From Phycomyces nitens (lineage: Eukaryota > Mucoromycota > Mucoromycetes > Mucorales > Phycomycetaceae), in the NCBI GenBank assembly GCA_022702545.1, contig JAHRBC010000006.1:1860001-1924000 (forward strand): a DNA stretch of 64,000 nucleotides, read 5' to 3'. The translations under genes were made by a program, and so were the position numbers. Shown here one piece after another: positions 9,431 through 19,230 of the stretch. Within the stretch, counting starts at the first letter, position 1. Every line of letters begins with the position of its first letter. The notes under the pieces are model-generated. The model was not told the DNA's origin. It saw only the letters and a list, made by a program, of their open reading frames with translations, and ran no database searches.

Positions 9431-12400
9431 ATGCCTCAACAAGTACACCATTCGACAGCTGGCGATGGCAACCAAAACCTTCCAGTCGCAATTCACCCAG
9501 ACGATGCCAGAGACAAAGTGTTCACAGCTATCCTCATGGCGCTCTCCAAAATGGGCAACAAACCAAGTTCACCCAAAGAACTAGCCAACGTAATCATCCA
9601 ACACGAGTATGCAACCCTTGGGTACGTAGTAGTTCGGCCTTGTAGACCGTAGATTTACTCTCTTCCTTAGAGGTGCAACTCCCTTTGCCACCGTATCTTC
9701 TCGCATCTCGCAGCACTTTAAGCGGGCCGCCAAACACAACCCTCCAAGAGCCCCGCTTCTGGCCAAGCATGTGGATCAAAACCACTCTCGCAAGATCAAC
9801 TACTCCCTCGCCAAAGAAGCAGTCTCTACACATTCCTTGCGTCCCCACAGCATATTCCGAAAACGTCCTACTACCACCACATTAACCTCTCCAGAGACCA
9901 ACCAGAAGCGCCTGCGTCTAAACGTCGAATCCACCCAAGACGACTCTAGCGAGGGCGAAATGTCATACCACGAAGACATGCTCCGAGGAGACGACCTTGC
10001 CACAATCCAGATCCCCCCAGCCCCACCCTCGTCCCCGCATCAATGGCCACCCAAGCGCACAAATCATACCGGAGAATATGATTTCTGGGCCCCACACAGC
10101 TTTGACCACGATCTAGACACAATATTCCTTTCAAATAGCACAACTCCCTCATCATCATCAGACTCGCTTGACATTGACACCCCAGAGTCCACATCCATGT
10201 CTGAATTAGACACTTATTTTCACACCACCAAAAAGGCCTCTCGCCACCTACGTCCCCGTCCCAGCCATACCCATAGTCATCCCAACTCCCTCCCAAAAAA
10301 AGTTTTGCTTGCAAATGCCAATGCCAATATCAATATCAATATCAATGCCAATATCAATGCCAATATCAATGCCAATATCAATTCCAATTCCAATTCCAAT
10401 ATCAATTCCAATATCAATATCAATTCTAGTAGTAGTCGCCAGTCAGCCAAACCAGAGCCAGTCGGTCTACGGCGGAAATCATGGCCAGAGCAGGCCACAT
10501 TTGACATGCCTTGGGACAGGCCATTTAAAGAAATCATTGATCGGCCATGGACAATAGTCCAAAAGACCCTTGGCTCATTTGTGTGTGATGAGCTGGTGTT
10601 TACAGACAAGACGTTTCCTACAGTGCTCAAGTTCCGCAGGCTGACCGATCGGCAAGGCGCAACGGATCATGGGGACCTTGCGTGCGTGTTTCTCGAACAG
10701 GGCCATGTCAATGCCACCCAATTAGACAAACTTGTCTACCAGCTCCTGCACCAGCATGTCCTCGACGTTAGCGTAACCGAAAAGACCGGGGTTGTCCAGA
10801 TAACAAAGGGACCTCTGGCCACTCGTGGTGTCTGGTAAAGAAACAAAACAAAAAAACCCCATCTTGTCTGTCCATTCGGCTCACTAAAAAAAACACACAC
10901 ACACACACATTTCATAGGGTGCCCCTAAAGCAAGCCCGTGCATGGCTCAAGGAAAACGATCTAGAAAAGATGACCGGGCTTGTACATATTCTAAGCAATG
11001 ATAATGATGACCATACAGATGAAGAGGAATCAAAAGTAAAAGTTAAAATTAATAATAATAAAGGTAATCATTACACAAATAAATCCCAAATGTTCTAAAC
11101 AACAATCCCTTCAACAAAAGAAGACAGGCCAACATTGACCGCAAGTCCGTACACTTCTTCAGATGAGATATCAGACTATACCGAAGACACCTTTGTCAAC
11201 TATGGAGAAGATGAGGTCCAGCCAGAAAGCATTATCTTGCCGATGCAGTCAAATACAAATGCTCGGCCCAAAACCATACCCACAACAAATTCGCCTACAA
11301 TCTCTACTACTTCTACTACTTCTACTACTACCATAGAGAGTGCACAATCCATTGCAGATATCCTAAAACGAATGAATGTGCGGTCATGTAACCTGACCGC
11401 ATTGCACCAAATGACGGCAGCAATCACTGGCCTTGTTCAACTCTCACCCAACCTAGACCTCACCCGCATCTTGTCGGCCTGCATGCAGCTGGCTGCCAAA
11501 AATGCTGCAGGACCTTCGCAGGCCCAAAAGAGCACTATAGAAGAAGAGCCAGAGAACCAAAAGATAGTGTATGCCATCAAGCCCTCTTCGACCCCAATGT
11601 ATATCACCGTCCTAGACAATACCCCCGTATGTGTGGCAGTGTTTGAAAAGACTGACAGCTCGCCCGAGCACCGCATCCTCCGCAGACTCGATTCAGGCAC
11701 CGTACATGGCACCAGCCTCTTGACAGCAGGTGGAATCGAGACAGAGCGGGAAAGAAGCATGATCCTGAGCTTTGAGATGAACAGGATCCGGGTGGCCAAC
11801 AAGGCAAGTGCGCTCCATGGCACCTGGATCCCCCTAAGGCGAGCACAGGAATTGGCTGCAACCTGCTCGATCCAGGACAGGCTGGGGCCGTTTCTGACTG
11901 ACCAAATGTTTGATTATTTTCCCTCACCACTCCCAATCGACCTTCCTGCCCCTCGTCCCCGCAGAATAGTAGGAACCGAACTCTCGTTGCCAAACAGCAA
12001 GAAACAACGAGAGCCGTTTATGCCCCTGTCAGCGTCAAAGGCAGCCCAGCTTCACCAACTGATGCTCGTTCCTCAGACTGTCGGTGGCTCGTTTGCTTCC
12101 AAACCTCCTGTCCTGGGCTCATTCGAGGGAGACGAGGATCCGTTGCCAAGATCCTGTTGTGTAGTGTCGTCTAGCCAAGAGAGCACAAAAAAAAAGGGCA
12201 AAAAGAATGCACAGGACAGTCAGAGGTGGGATGGAGCCTGTGAAGACGACACTGACGCTGAAGACACTGACGATAACGACGACGACGACACTGACACGGA
12301 CACTGATGTGGTTGAAGTAAGGGCGCGTCTTTGGCGGGTCAGGGAGGCGGCCATGAACCAGATGGACCATGAAATCATGACGATTGATCCCAAGCAACAA

Positions 12401-12790
12401 AAGAGCCGCCTTGAACGGTTTCTTGAACATGTCGATACGGCAAACAAGGAGACGTTTGTGCGTCCCGTGGCTGCCCATGGACGCAGACGGCCGTCTGGAG
12501 GAAAATGGTCAGCCAACCGACCCCCAGGCACAAGGATCGTGTCGTCTGCGATCAAAAAGGCAGCGTCCTGGAACGGGGCGCTCTCAACTGGCCGTCATCC
12601 CAACACATCTATAAGAAAGAAGACCAGCCAACGAAAAAGTAAGGATCATGAAAAGACTATTCACCAGGTAGTCGAGCATGCTCCTCCTACAAAAAGAGAC
12701 GTCATATTGCCTCTGCGTACAGTGATTGAGGAAGACGAAGACGAAGAGATTGATATTGGGGGCAGTGACAGAGACGACGATTTGCGTTGA
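9431..12790 (+). CDS. DNA-binding protein: GDS1-type winged helix plus two APSES/KilA-N-like modules
   Basis: Four exons (9431-9621, 9671-10834, 10918-11063, 11121-12790) splice in perfect phase with GT-AG sites, giving about 1056 residues. Start ATG at 9431 (upstream TTG only). Residues about 25-125 form a winged-helix region like yeast Gds1 (LGGATPFATVSSRISQHF, then HSRKINYSL). A low-complexity Asn/Ile/Ala/Ser tract follows (10309-10430). A first APSES/KilA-N-like module lies near 10500-11000 (LKFRRLTDR, VNATQLDKLVYQ, GVWVPLKQARAWL). A second lies near 11580-11930 (RRLDSGTVHGTSLL, GTWIPLRRAQELA). The C-terminus is acidic then basic. Likely a nuclear transcription regulator. The module assignments rest on motif reading and the targets are unknown. 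Confidence 0.85.
10309..10431 (+). repeat. In-frame hexamer repeat coding Asn-Ala/Ile/Ser
   Basis: Units such as aatgcc, aatatc and aattcc repeat about twenty times, coding Asn alternating with Ala, Ile or Ser. It acts as a linker between the winged helix and the first APSES-like module. Confidence 0.9.
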
Positions 12791-12821
12791 ATAAAATAAA
12801 TTGTATGCATATTCGCAAGAC

Positions 12822-12862
12822 CGTGTGTGTGTGTGTGTGTGTGTGTTTGAGAGAGAGAGAGA
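12822..12862 (+). repeat. (GT)n and (GA)n microsatellites
   Basis: Pure GT dinucleotides followed closely by GA dinucleotides in the short spacer between the GDS1/APSES gene and TBCK. Confidence 0.85.
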
Positions 12863-12967
12863 GGGCGGCTATTCAACCCTGCTCTTTCACTCTATTTTTC
12901 TCTCTTCTTTTTTTCTCTTCTTTTATATTTGCAAAAAATAAGCATCTATTTCTCGTAATCATTATAA

Positions 12968-15900
12968 ATGGCACTGTTTGCCAATGCAATTGACCTCCAG
13001 GTCCACAAGAACAGATCGATACCAAAGCTTGCATCTTGCAATTTCGTAGCATCCGCACGGTCCTCAGAGGCCCTTGCTCAATCAGGCCATTTGGCTATCT
13101 CGGCACCTTCTCAGATCATTGGTAGATTCCAGTTCTTAAAGGCAAGACCAAGACTTGGACTCTAGGCAACATTTTTTTGTGTGTGTATATTGATTGCATC
13201 CCCAACAGACCCTTACCCATCCTAATCTGTGTGAATATGTCGACATACACCGAGGCAACCACGGTAAGACAAGCCAAGGGAATAAATAAAAAAAAACATT
13301 GACTTATATAATGTCTGGACCTAGACCGCCTGTTTGTTGTGTTTGAGCACCATGACCAGTCTTTGCAAAAGGCGCGCAGTATTGAGAATGAGATTGGACA
13401 AGAGTAAGTATGTGTGAGGCTTGATTGAACCCAATACTCTTTAATCAATCATATATATATATATACAGTATTCGGTTGATCAAACAATGGGCATACGAGA
13501 TATTTTCTGCCTTGGATTATCTGCAACAAAACACAATCATACACGCCTCTCTTTCGCCCCACAATATACTGTTGGACTCAAAGGTAAACCCAAATTATAT
13601 ACACACATATATATTTATATATATATTTAATAATAAAATAAAAAATATAATAAAAAATATAAAATAAAATAAAATAGCAACACATTAAACTGTCAGGCTA
13701 TGGCTTGTTCTACATGACCGGACAAGGCGTGGATGTGGAATTTCCTGTTGGGTAAGCTTGCATGGGCAAATACACCAAGAAGAGCGGTTTATTCAGTGTT
13801 ATATGGAGCGTCTCAGATACCCCGCTTATCTTGCACCAGAATGTGTGACAGACATGGCCACGGGAAAACAAGGCTATGACAAGGTAAGTCTGAGGATATG
13901 TTTCCTATAATGGCAACCTAGCCAGGTCCAAATAACAGATAATAATAATAATAATAACCAATTTGATCACAAAAAGAGAGATTGTTGGGCAGTTGGGATC
14001 ATTCTCCTGGAGCAATTTACCCGCAATTCATTTTGGACGACTTCGGATGTCGGCCTCATCTTTGACTCTCTAATGACACTCTCTGAATGGGCCACAGAAG
14101 GTGAAGGTAACGGTGATGTATGGAACCACAAGGACATTGGGTTCCTGGACATCAACAAAAACGTCCTGGCATTTCTGCAAAAGGAACCCCTGGACTCTGA
14201 GCGCGAGTTTCATGAGTTTGTGCACTGTCTCCTGCAGGTTTCCCTGGACAATCGACCAAGTACAAGTCAAGTATTGTCCCTCGGGTTCCTCAGGGACGCT
14301 GTCAAACCCACAGGAACATGGAAACGTGGACCAGTACTTGCATCAGATAGTCTCGATCCAGATGACCAATTTGATTCCTCCACATTACCAAAAGACGCGC
14401 TAGAAGGCCTGCCAATTTCCCAGATTTATCATCTCTGGGGACTGGCAGGTGGCGACGTCGAGCTTGATTTGATCAGAAGAGGTGTTTTCCTGTCCACACC
14501 TGTCATTGAGCGACTGCCGCGGATCTGTACACTTGGAGACCTAGAAGTCGGCGCAAATACCAATGATACGGCCCAGCTGTACTCCGACACTGTCTATGTC
14601 TTGGGCTTCAAGGAGCTCTATCAGCGACTGGAGGAAGGCCGCAAGACCCACATTGACCGTTTTGAGTGGGACACGGACTACTTTATGGTCGTTGATGAAA
14701 ACGACGTCAATTTCCTCTTGGCGGCCGATGAGCCAGCCAAGCAGTCCAGAGAGGATCCCTTGTCGGAAAACTATTTTTTGTATGCAGAAGATCCTGTCCA
14801 ACCCGGCGGTGGTCTCGTATCTCCACTGCCCACCACTCCTTCAGCCTCACGCTCTACGAACCGAAGCTTTTCATTGTCTGGCATGAGCAGATCGGGCTCG
14901 GCCTCATCCTTGCCTGTCGCCAGTCCTACTCCACTTACTCCCACCCAGCCCAGTCCACCCAAACTTCCATTGTTCTTGCGTGAACAGGACGTCAATTACC
15001 AGTACCATCGCCAGGCCTTGTTTTCAGAACTCTTGCGTCAATACCCCATGTCGCGCAAAGAGCTTTTGCACCATGCAAAGGTCGACATACCGCCTCTGTT
15101 GCGTGGAAAGGTGTGGGCGGCTGTGTTGGGATTAAGGGGAGATCTTGAGCATGACTATGGAAGTGTAGACAAGTACAGTGATCTTGGGGCAGACAAACAG
15201 GTAGGCTGGCTAACAAGATTTTAGGATCAAACACTGACTGTTTGGTTAGATTGAAGTCGGTAAGCTAACAGGGGGGGTTTTGGAGATTGATCTCTTTCAC
15301 TTGACACAACGATCTACGACATAGATGTACCAAGATGTCACCAGTACAACCAGTTACTTGCGTCTTCGGTAGGACATGAGAAACTGCGTCGCCTGTTAAA
15401 GGCATGGGTGTCAGCAAACCGTAAATTGGTGTACTGGCAAGGTGAGGGGGGGAGCAGATTAAACACGCTTTGTGGCCACTTATGCGTCATTTGTAAACTC
15501 TCTAGGTCTTGATTCACTCTGTGCTCCATTCTTGACCCTCAATTTCAATGACGAAGCCGTGGCCTTTATGTGTCTCCAGGAATTCATTCCAAAGTTCCTC
15601 AATAACTTTTTCTTGTCAGACAATTCCCCTGTCCTACAAGAATACCTTGCCGTGTTCCGGCATCTCTTGAGCTACCATGATCCAGCTCTGTCGAGTCACT
15701 TGGAGACCATTGGATTTAATCCTGAGCTGTATGCAATTCCTTGGTTCCTTACCCTGTTTACTCGCAAGTATCTCTCAATGATCAAAGAAAGTTTTAGACT
15801 AATTCAAACCTTAGATGTGTTTCCACTCGACAAGATCTATCATCTCTGGGACAAGCTCCTCGTCGGTCCACCGTCACTTCCATTGTTTGCTGGAATCGCA

Positions 15901-16751
15901 ATCCTGCGCCAGATCCGCGATGTGCTGCTGGGCTCCGAGTTCAATGACTGTATCGTCCTATTTTGCGAAAGTTTTCCCAAGGTTGATATAGAAAAGTGTG
16001 TTCAAAGTGCAATGAACATGTGCAAAGTCACACCACCTAGTGTTATGAGACGCGTTCATGGCCCAAAAGACAGCCAGTTGAATGATTTTGGTGATACGAA
16101 TGGCATATTAAGAACGCCTGCCTGGTGGGAGGAGCCGCTCTCGACAGAGGAAAAGAAGCAAGAACTGGCGCCTCGGATAGACGCCAAGGATCTCGAGAAG
16201 TTGCTGCCCTACACCCTCTTGCTGGACATTCGATCAGACCAAGAGCAAGTTATTTGATGGGATGGATGGGGGGGTTCAAGATCTTTTTTATTTATTTATA
16301 TTTTATTTTTATTTATACATATTTTAGGTTTGCTCGAGGTCACTTTCCATCAGCCATGAATGTCCAGGCTGCCCAACTGGACAATTATGCCAATATCCTG
16401 AGGAAACTGAACCGAAAGTACCATATTGTCATTGCTGACAATGGAGGCCCAGAAGTAAGTTTGGCTAGAGACATATCACATATTACATGGCGTTTGCTGA
16501 CCAGACCTATCTAGTATGCGTCCCAGCTGGTCCACAAGCATTTTTCCAGAGTGGCCTTGTTGCAAGGTGGAATGGATGCTTTGAGTGCACTGCTGATCTC
16601 TCTTGAAGGCGGCGGGCCTGGACCAGCAGGAGGACAGGTCACATGCCACTGCCGGCCCCAGAGACAAACCACAGCTGGATTCAAGGGCAAGGGCTCAGAG
16701 CCACCGTTTGTGATTTGGAAGTGCAAGGCCCAGCCGCCCTCGAGAAATTAA
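12968..16751 (+). CDS. TBCK: TBCK-like protein: pseudokinase, TBC RabGAP and rhodanese domains
   Basis: Start ATG 12968, stop TAA 16749-16751. The kinase-like region has [12 protein letters not shown] where active kinases have HRD, and [10 protein letters not shown] where they have DFG. Both catalytic Asp are missing, as in animal TBCK (a pseudokinase). The TBC domain has RGKVW, the arginine finger (IEVDVPR, where D is split by an intron) and glutamine finger (YWQG), so GAP activity on a Rab is plausible. The C-terminal rhodanese ([12 protein letters not shown]...LLQGGMDAL) lacks the usual active-site Cys (ADNGG instead). About a dozen exons; one is only 10 nt (15250-15259). Two introns, 13142-13208 and 16245-16327, need GC donors to keep frame. 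Human TBCK acts in endolysosomal trafficking and mTOR signalling; the role here is inferred. Confidence 0.93.
15250..15259 (+). other. 10-nt microexon in TBCK
   Basis: ATTGAAGTCG lies between an AG acceptor (15248-15249) and a GTAAGC donor (15260). It supplies Ile-Glu-Val and the first base of the Asp in the IxxDxxR arginine-finger motif. Skipping it would destroy the motif and the frame. Confidence 0.8.
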
Positions 16752-16922
16752 TTAAACAAATTATATAAACTGATCTCAATATCAGACAATTTAGTCCAGT
16801 TTCTTCATTGGCCATGATGTTTCATTGGCCATGGCCCTCCCCCCCAAAAAAAACAGTAGCCATTGGACACCTCTTGTCATCTCTTTTAGATTTATTTTCA
16901 TACATATTATCATTCATATTGT

Positions 16923-17825
16923 TTAAAATGGCAAGGATAAATCATAATCTCGCATTAAGGGCCATTGGTGCTCAACAAATGCCCGTGCCTGTGGACCTGC
17001 AATTCGGGTCTGGCCTGGACAAATCAGCTTGGAAAGGCGCGGACAATGGTCTCCAAGTGCCTCAAGAGACTCCATAGTTATCGTATTAGACTGGACAATG
17101 TTTAAAGGCAAGGTAATCTCGAGTGTCTGGAGACCAGGGCAGTTGTGGGCAAGTGCCATCACACTGCTATCTGACAGGTATCCAGTCTGTCTGAGCTGGA
17201 CATTCTGGAGATCTGGACAATGGGCTGCAAAATGTTGGACATGAAAATCACCCAGAAAACATTCCGAGACTCGCAGACTGGTCAAAGGTATCGTACTCTG
17301 GATTGCTTCCATCAAAAAAACAGTCTGGGTAGACGGAGAGCAGTCGGATAACTCGAGACGGTCCAACAAAGTCATCTGGTGGCGAATTGGATCAATCACG
17401 GTAGGCTGAGGATGGATATCTATCTGAACACACCGAAGCGAGAGGCGGTTAAGATGAACTGAATTCAAAGAAGCATAGAATGAGTCGGGTAAAATGGCAT
17501 AGGAAGAGTCGGCTGCAAAAAAGACGGTTAATTCGGTAACCCATAGATTGTAGGGCCGGACAGACGTACTGGCCCTCAAAGACTCTGTAAACAAGGTCAG
17601 CATATGATAAGAGCCAAGAAAAGGCTTCTTCCAGAGAGACTGGAGGGCAATAGGGGACATGAATTTGTTGGTTTGGGCCATAGTGAGAAGAGAAGAGGGG
17701 TCAAGATAGTACATAATGTCCAGAAGGAGTGGATAGGGCAATCTGTCCATCATTCCAAAAGAGACGCTTAGAGAAATTTGTATAGATTTTGAAGAGATGA
17801 CAGATACCAAACGGTTGATGATCAT
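16923..17825 (-). CDS. F-box protein with leucine-rich repeats
   Basis: Intronless frame of 300 residues, stop at 16923-16925. An F-box-like segment begins at residue 26 (DRLPYPLLLDIMYYLDPSSLLTMAQTNKFM). It is followed by irregular leucine-rich repeats (LNRLSLRCVQIDI, LTSLRVSECFLGDF, LQTLEITLPL, LSKLICPG). The internal start at 17753 (Met25-Met26) would place the F-box at the very N-terminus, so it may be the real one. Expected to be a substrate receptor of an SCF ubiquitin ligase through Skp1; the substrate is unknown. It is convergent with TBCK, with 171 bp between stops. Confidence 0.75.
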   Translation of the reverse strand: MIINRLVSVISSKSIQISLSVSFGMMDRLPYPLLLDIMYYLDPSSLLTMAQTNKFMSPIALQSLWKKPFLGSYHMLTLFTESLRASTSVRPYNLWVTELTVFFAADSSYAILPDSFYASLNSVHLNRLSLRCVQIDIHPQPTVIDPIRHQMTLLDRLELSDCSPSTQTVFLMEAIQSTIPLTSLRVSECFLGDFHVQHFAAHCPDLQNVQLRQTGYLSDSSVMALAHNCPGLQTLEITLPLNIVQSNTITMESLEALGDHCPRLSKLICPGQTRIAGPQARAFVEHQWPLMRDYDLSLPF

Positions 17826-18358
17826 AAGATTTATATACGACCTGCTTAAAGTTGTGATCGAGAGTCTAAATATGAAGGTTTGGGTGACGTTGACAAGAGA
17901 AACGTGCTTTGTTGTGGCTCCCGTATCACTTTATCTCCATAGCCATTACCCATTTTTGACTGCCAGGTGGATGAAAAAAGGGCCAGGAAGCATGGTCTGG
18001 TCCATATCGGCTCAAGTTGGGCACCTTGTGATAACCTAATGAAGGCCGAGGATCTGTGTTTATTATTAGTATTAGTTCCCCAGTCGCTGGATCACTTTTA
18101 TTTATTCAAATTTGTGCGAAATCCGGCACACTGTTCACGCCTAAAAGTACAATTCGTGTTACAGAATTTGGCTCAGCACAAAAATATCTCTTATTTATTG
18201 CCTTATCACAAAGTGTGTTCCAAAACGCGTCTTTTACACGAAAGTAATGGCCATGTTTTGTCATTAACACCGACAAGGATTTTTGATTATTTACAATTAC
18301 TTTTCATTTATTTATTCATTTAATATTATATATATATAATTTGTACAATTCCAAAAGG
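17826..18358. other. Intergenic, nothing identified
   Basis: Upstream flank of the F-box gene and 3' flank of the mitochondrial protein gene. Two overlapping plus-strand frames (17967-18323 and 18056-18247) lack family motifs and good start context. The last 60 bp are AT-rich. Confidence 0.5.
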
Positions 18359-18897
18359 TTACTTTGTAGCATCCTTGATCTTGTCGCCTGCTTCCTTGAC
18401 CTTTTCGCCTGCTGCAGCCTGGACATCAAGTGCCTTTTGCTTAGCCAATTCGGCAGCAGAGTCTGCACTCTGTTTGGCTGAATCGACACCCTCATGGACC
18501 TTTGCGATGCCCTCTTGCTTGGTGGTCTCTATTTTCTTGGCTGCCTCGGATTTGGCCTCGGTGTACTTTTCCTTGGACTTATCATAGGCTTCTTGTGCCT
18601 GAACTCCGAGCTTTTCGGCATTTTTCTCAATTGTACCCTTTTGAACTATTGGGGAGTACAGAACAATAATACTAATATTAATACAGTTTATTGTATTCGA
18701 TATTAAATATTCAATTATAGATTCGTCTTACCTTCTTGGCGCTGCTTGTAAAGATAATAACCAACTCCTGCTGCTGCAATGCCTCCAAGGACAAGACCAG
18801 CATTGTTTCCACTGGCGGGTTCAGGTACGGTGGAGTAGAGGCGGCCGGGGCGGCTGATAATGATGTTGCGGGACTGGAAGACTCTTGAGAACGACAT
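18359..18897 (-). CDS. Small mitochondrial membrane protein with helical LEA-like tail
   Basis: Two exons: exon 1 from the ATG at 18895-18897 down to about 18733, with a GTAAGAC donor. Exon 2 runs from about 18646 to the TAA at 18359-18361, about 150 residues in all. The N-terminus (MSFSRVFQSRNIIISRPGRLYS) is rich in Arg/Ser with no acids, a typical mitochondrial presequence. A glycine-rich hydrophobic segment follows (AGLVLGGIAAAGVGYYLY), probably one membrane span. The rest is Lys/Glu/Ala-rich with 11-residue-like periodicity (KSKEKYTEAKSEAAKK), like LEA or apolipoprotein-type amphipathic helices. The family is not recognised. It is divergent from Yme1 over 333 bp, suggesting joint expression. 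Confidence 0.78.
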
Positions 18898-19230
18898 TGT
18901 TTGTATTTTATATAATGGTAATGATAATATTTTGCTGATTGTATGGAATTATCCATCTTTTATATACAGTTTTTTTTCTTTATATTTTTTTTTATATTCT
19001 TTAGCAAATGAAATCATCACGATGTCATCCTCACGACACGCTCTTGTTTTTTTTTTTCTTTTTTTCTTTGTCTGTTGCGGAGACCCAAACCAGAATTGTT
19101 TTTGGAATAGCAAGGTGACGTAGGGTTGAGTTTAGATGCAAGTCGTCTTGCTTTCTTTCTAGTTTATTATTTCGTGTTTCTTTTTTTATTATTATTATAT
19201 TATTATTACCCCTGGATAGCCTAGAGTGTG
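18898..19230. promoter_or_regulatory. Divergent promoter: mitochondrial helical protein / Yme1
   Basis: 333 bp between two starts whose products both look mitochondrial. Contains pyrimidine-rich stretches (19045-19075) and TATTAT-rich DNA (19188-19206). No known element is certain. Confidence 0.4.

Noticed and set aside
10309..10557. Plus-strand frame with Met-Pro-Ile-Ser repeats
   Set aside because: Shifted reading of the Asn-rich repeat in the GDS1/APSES gene.
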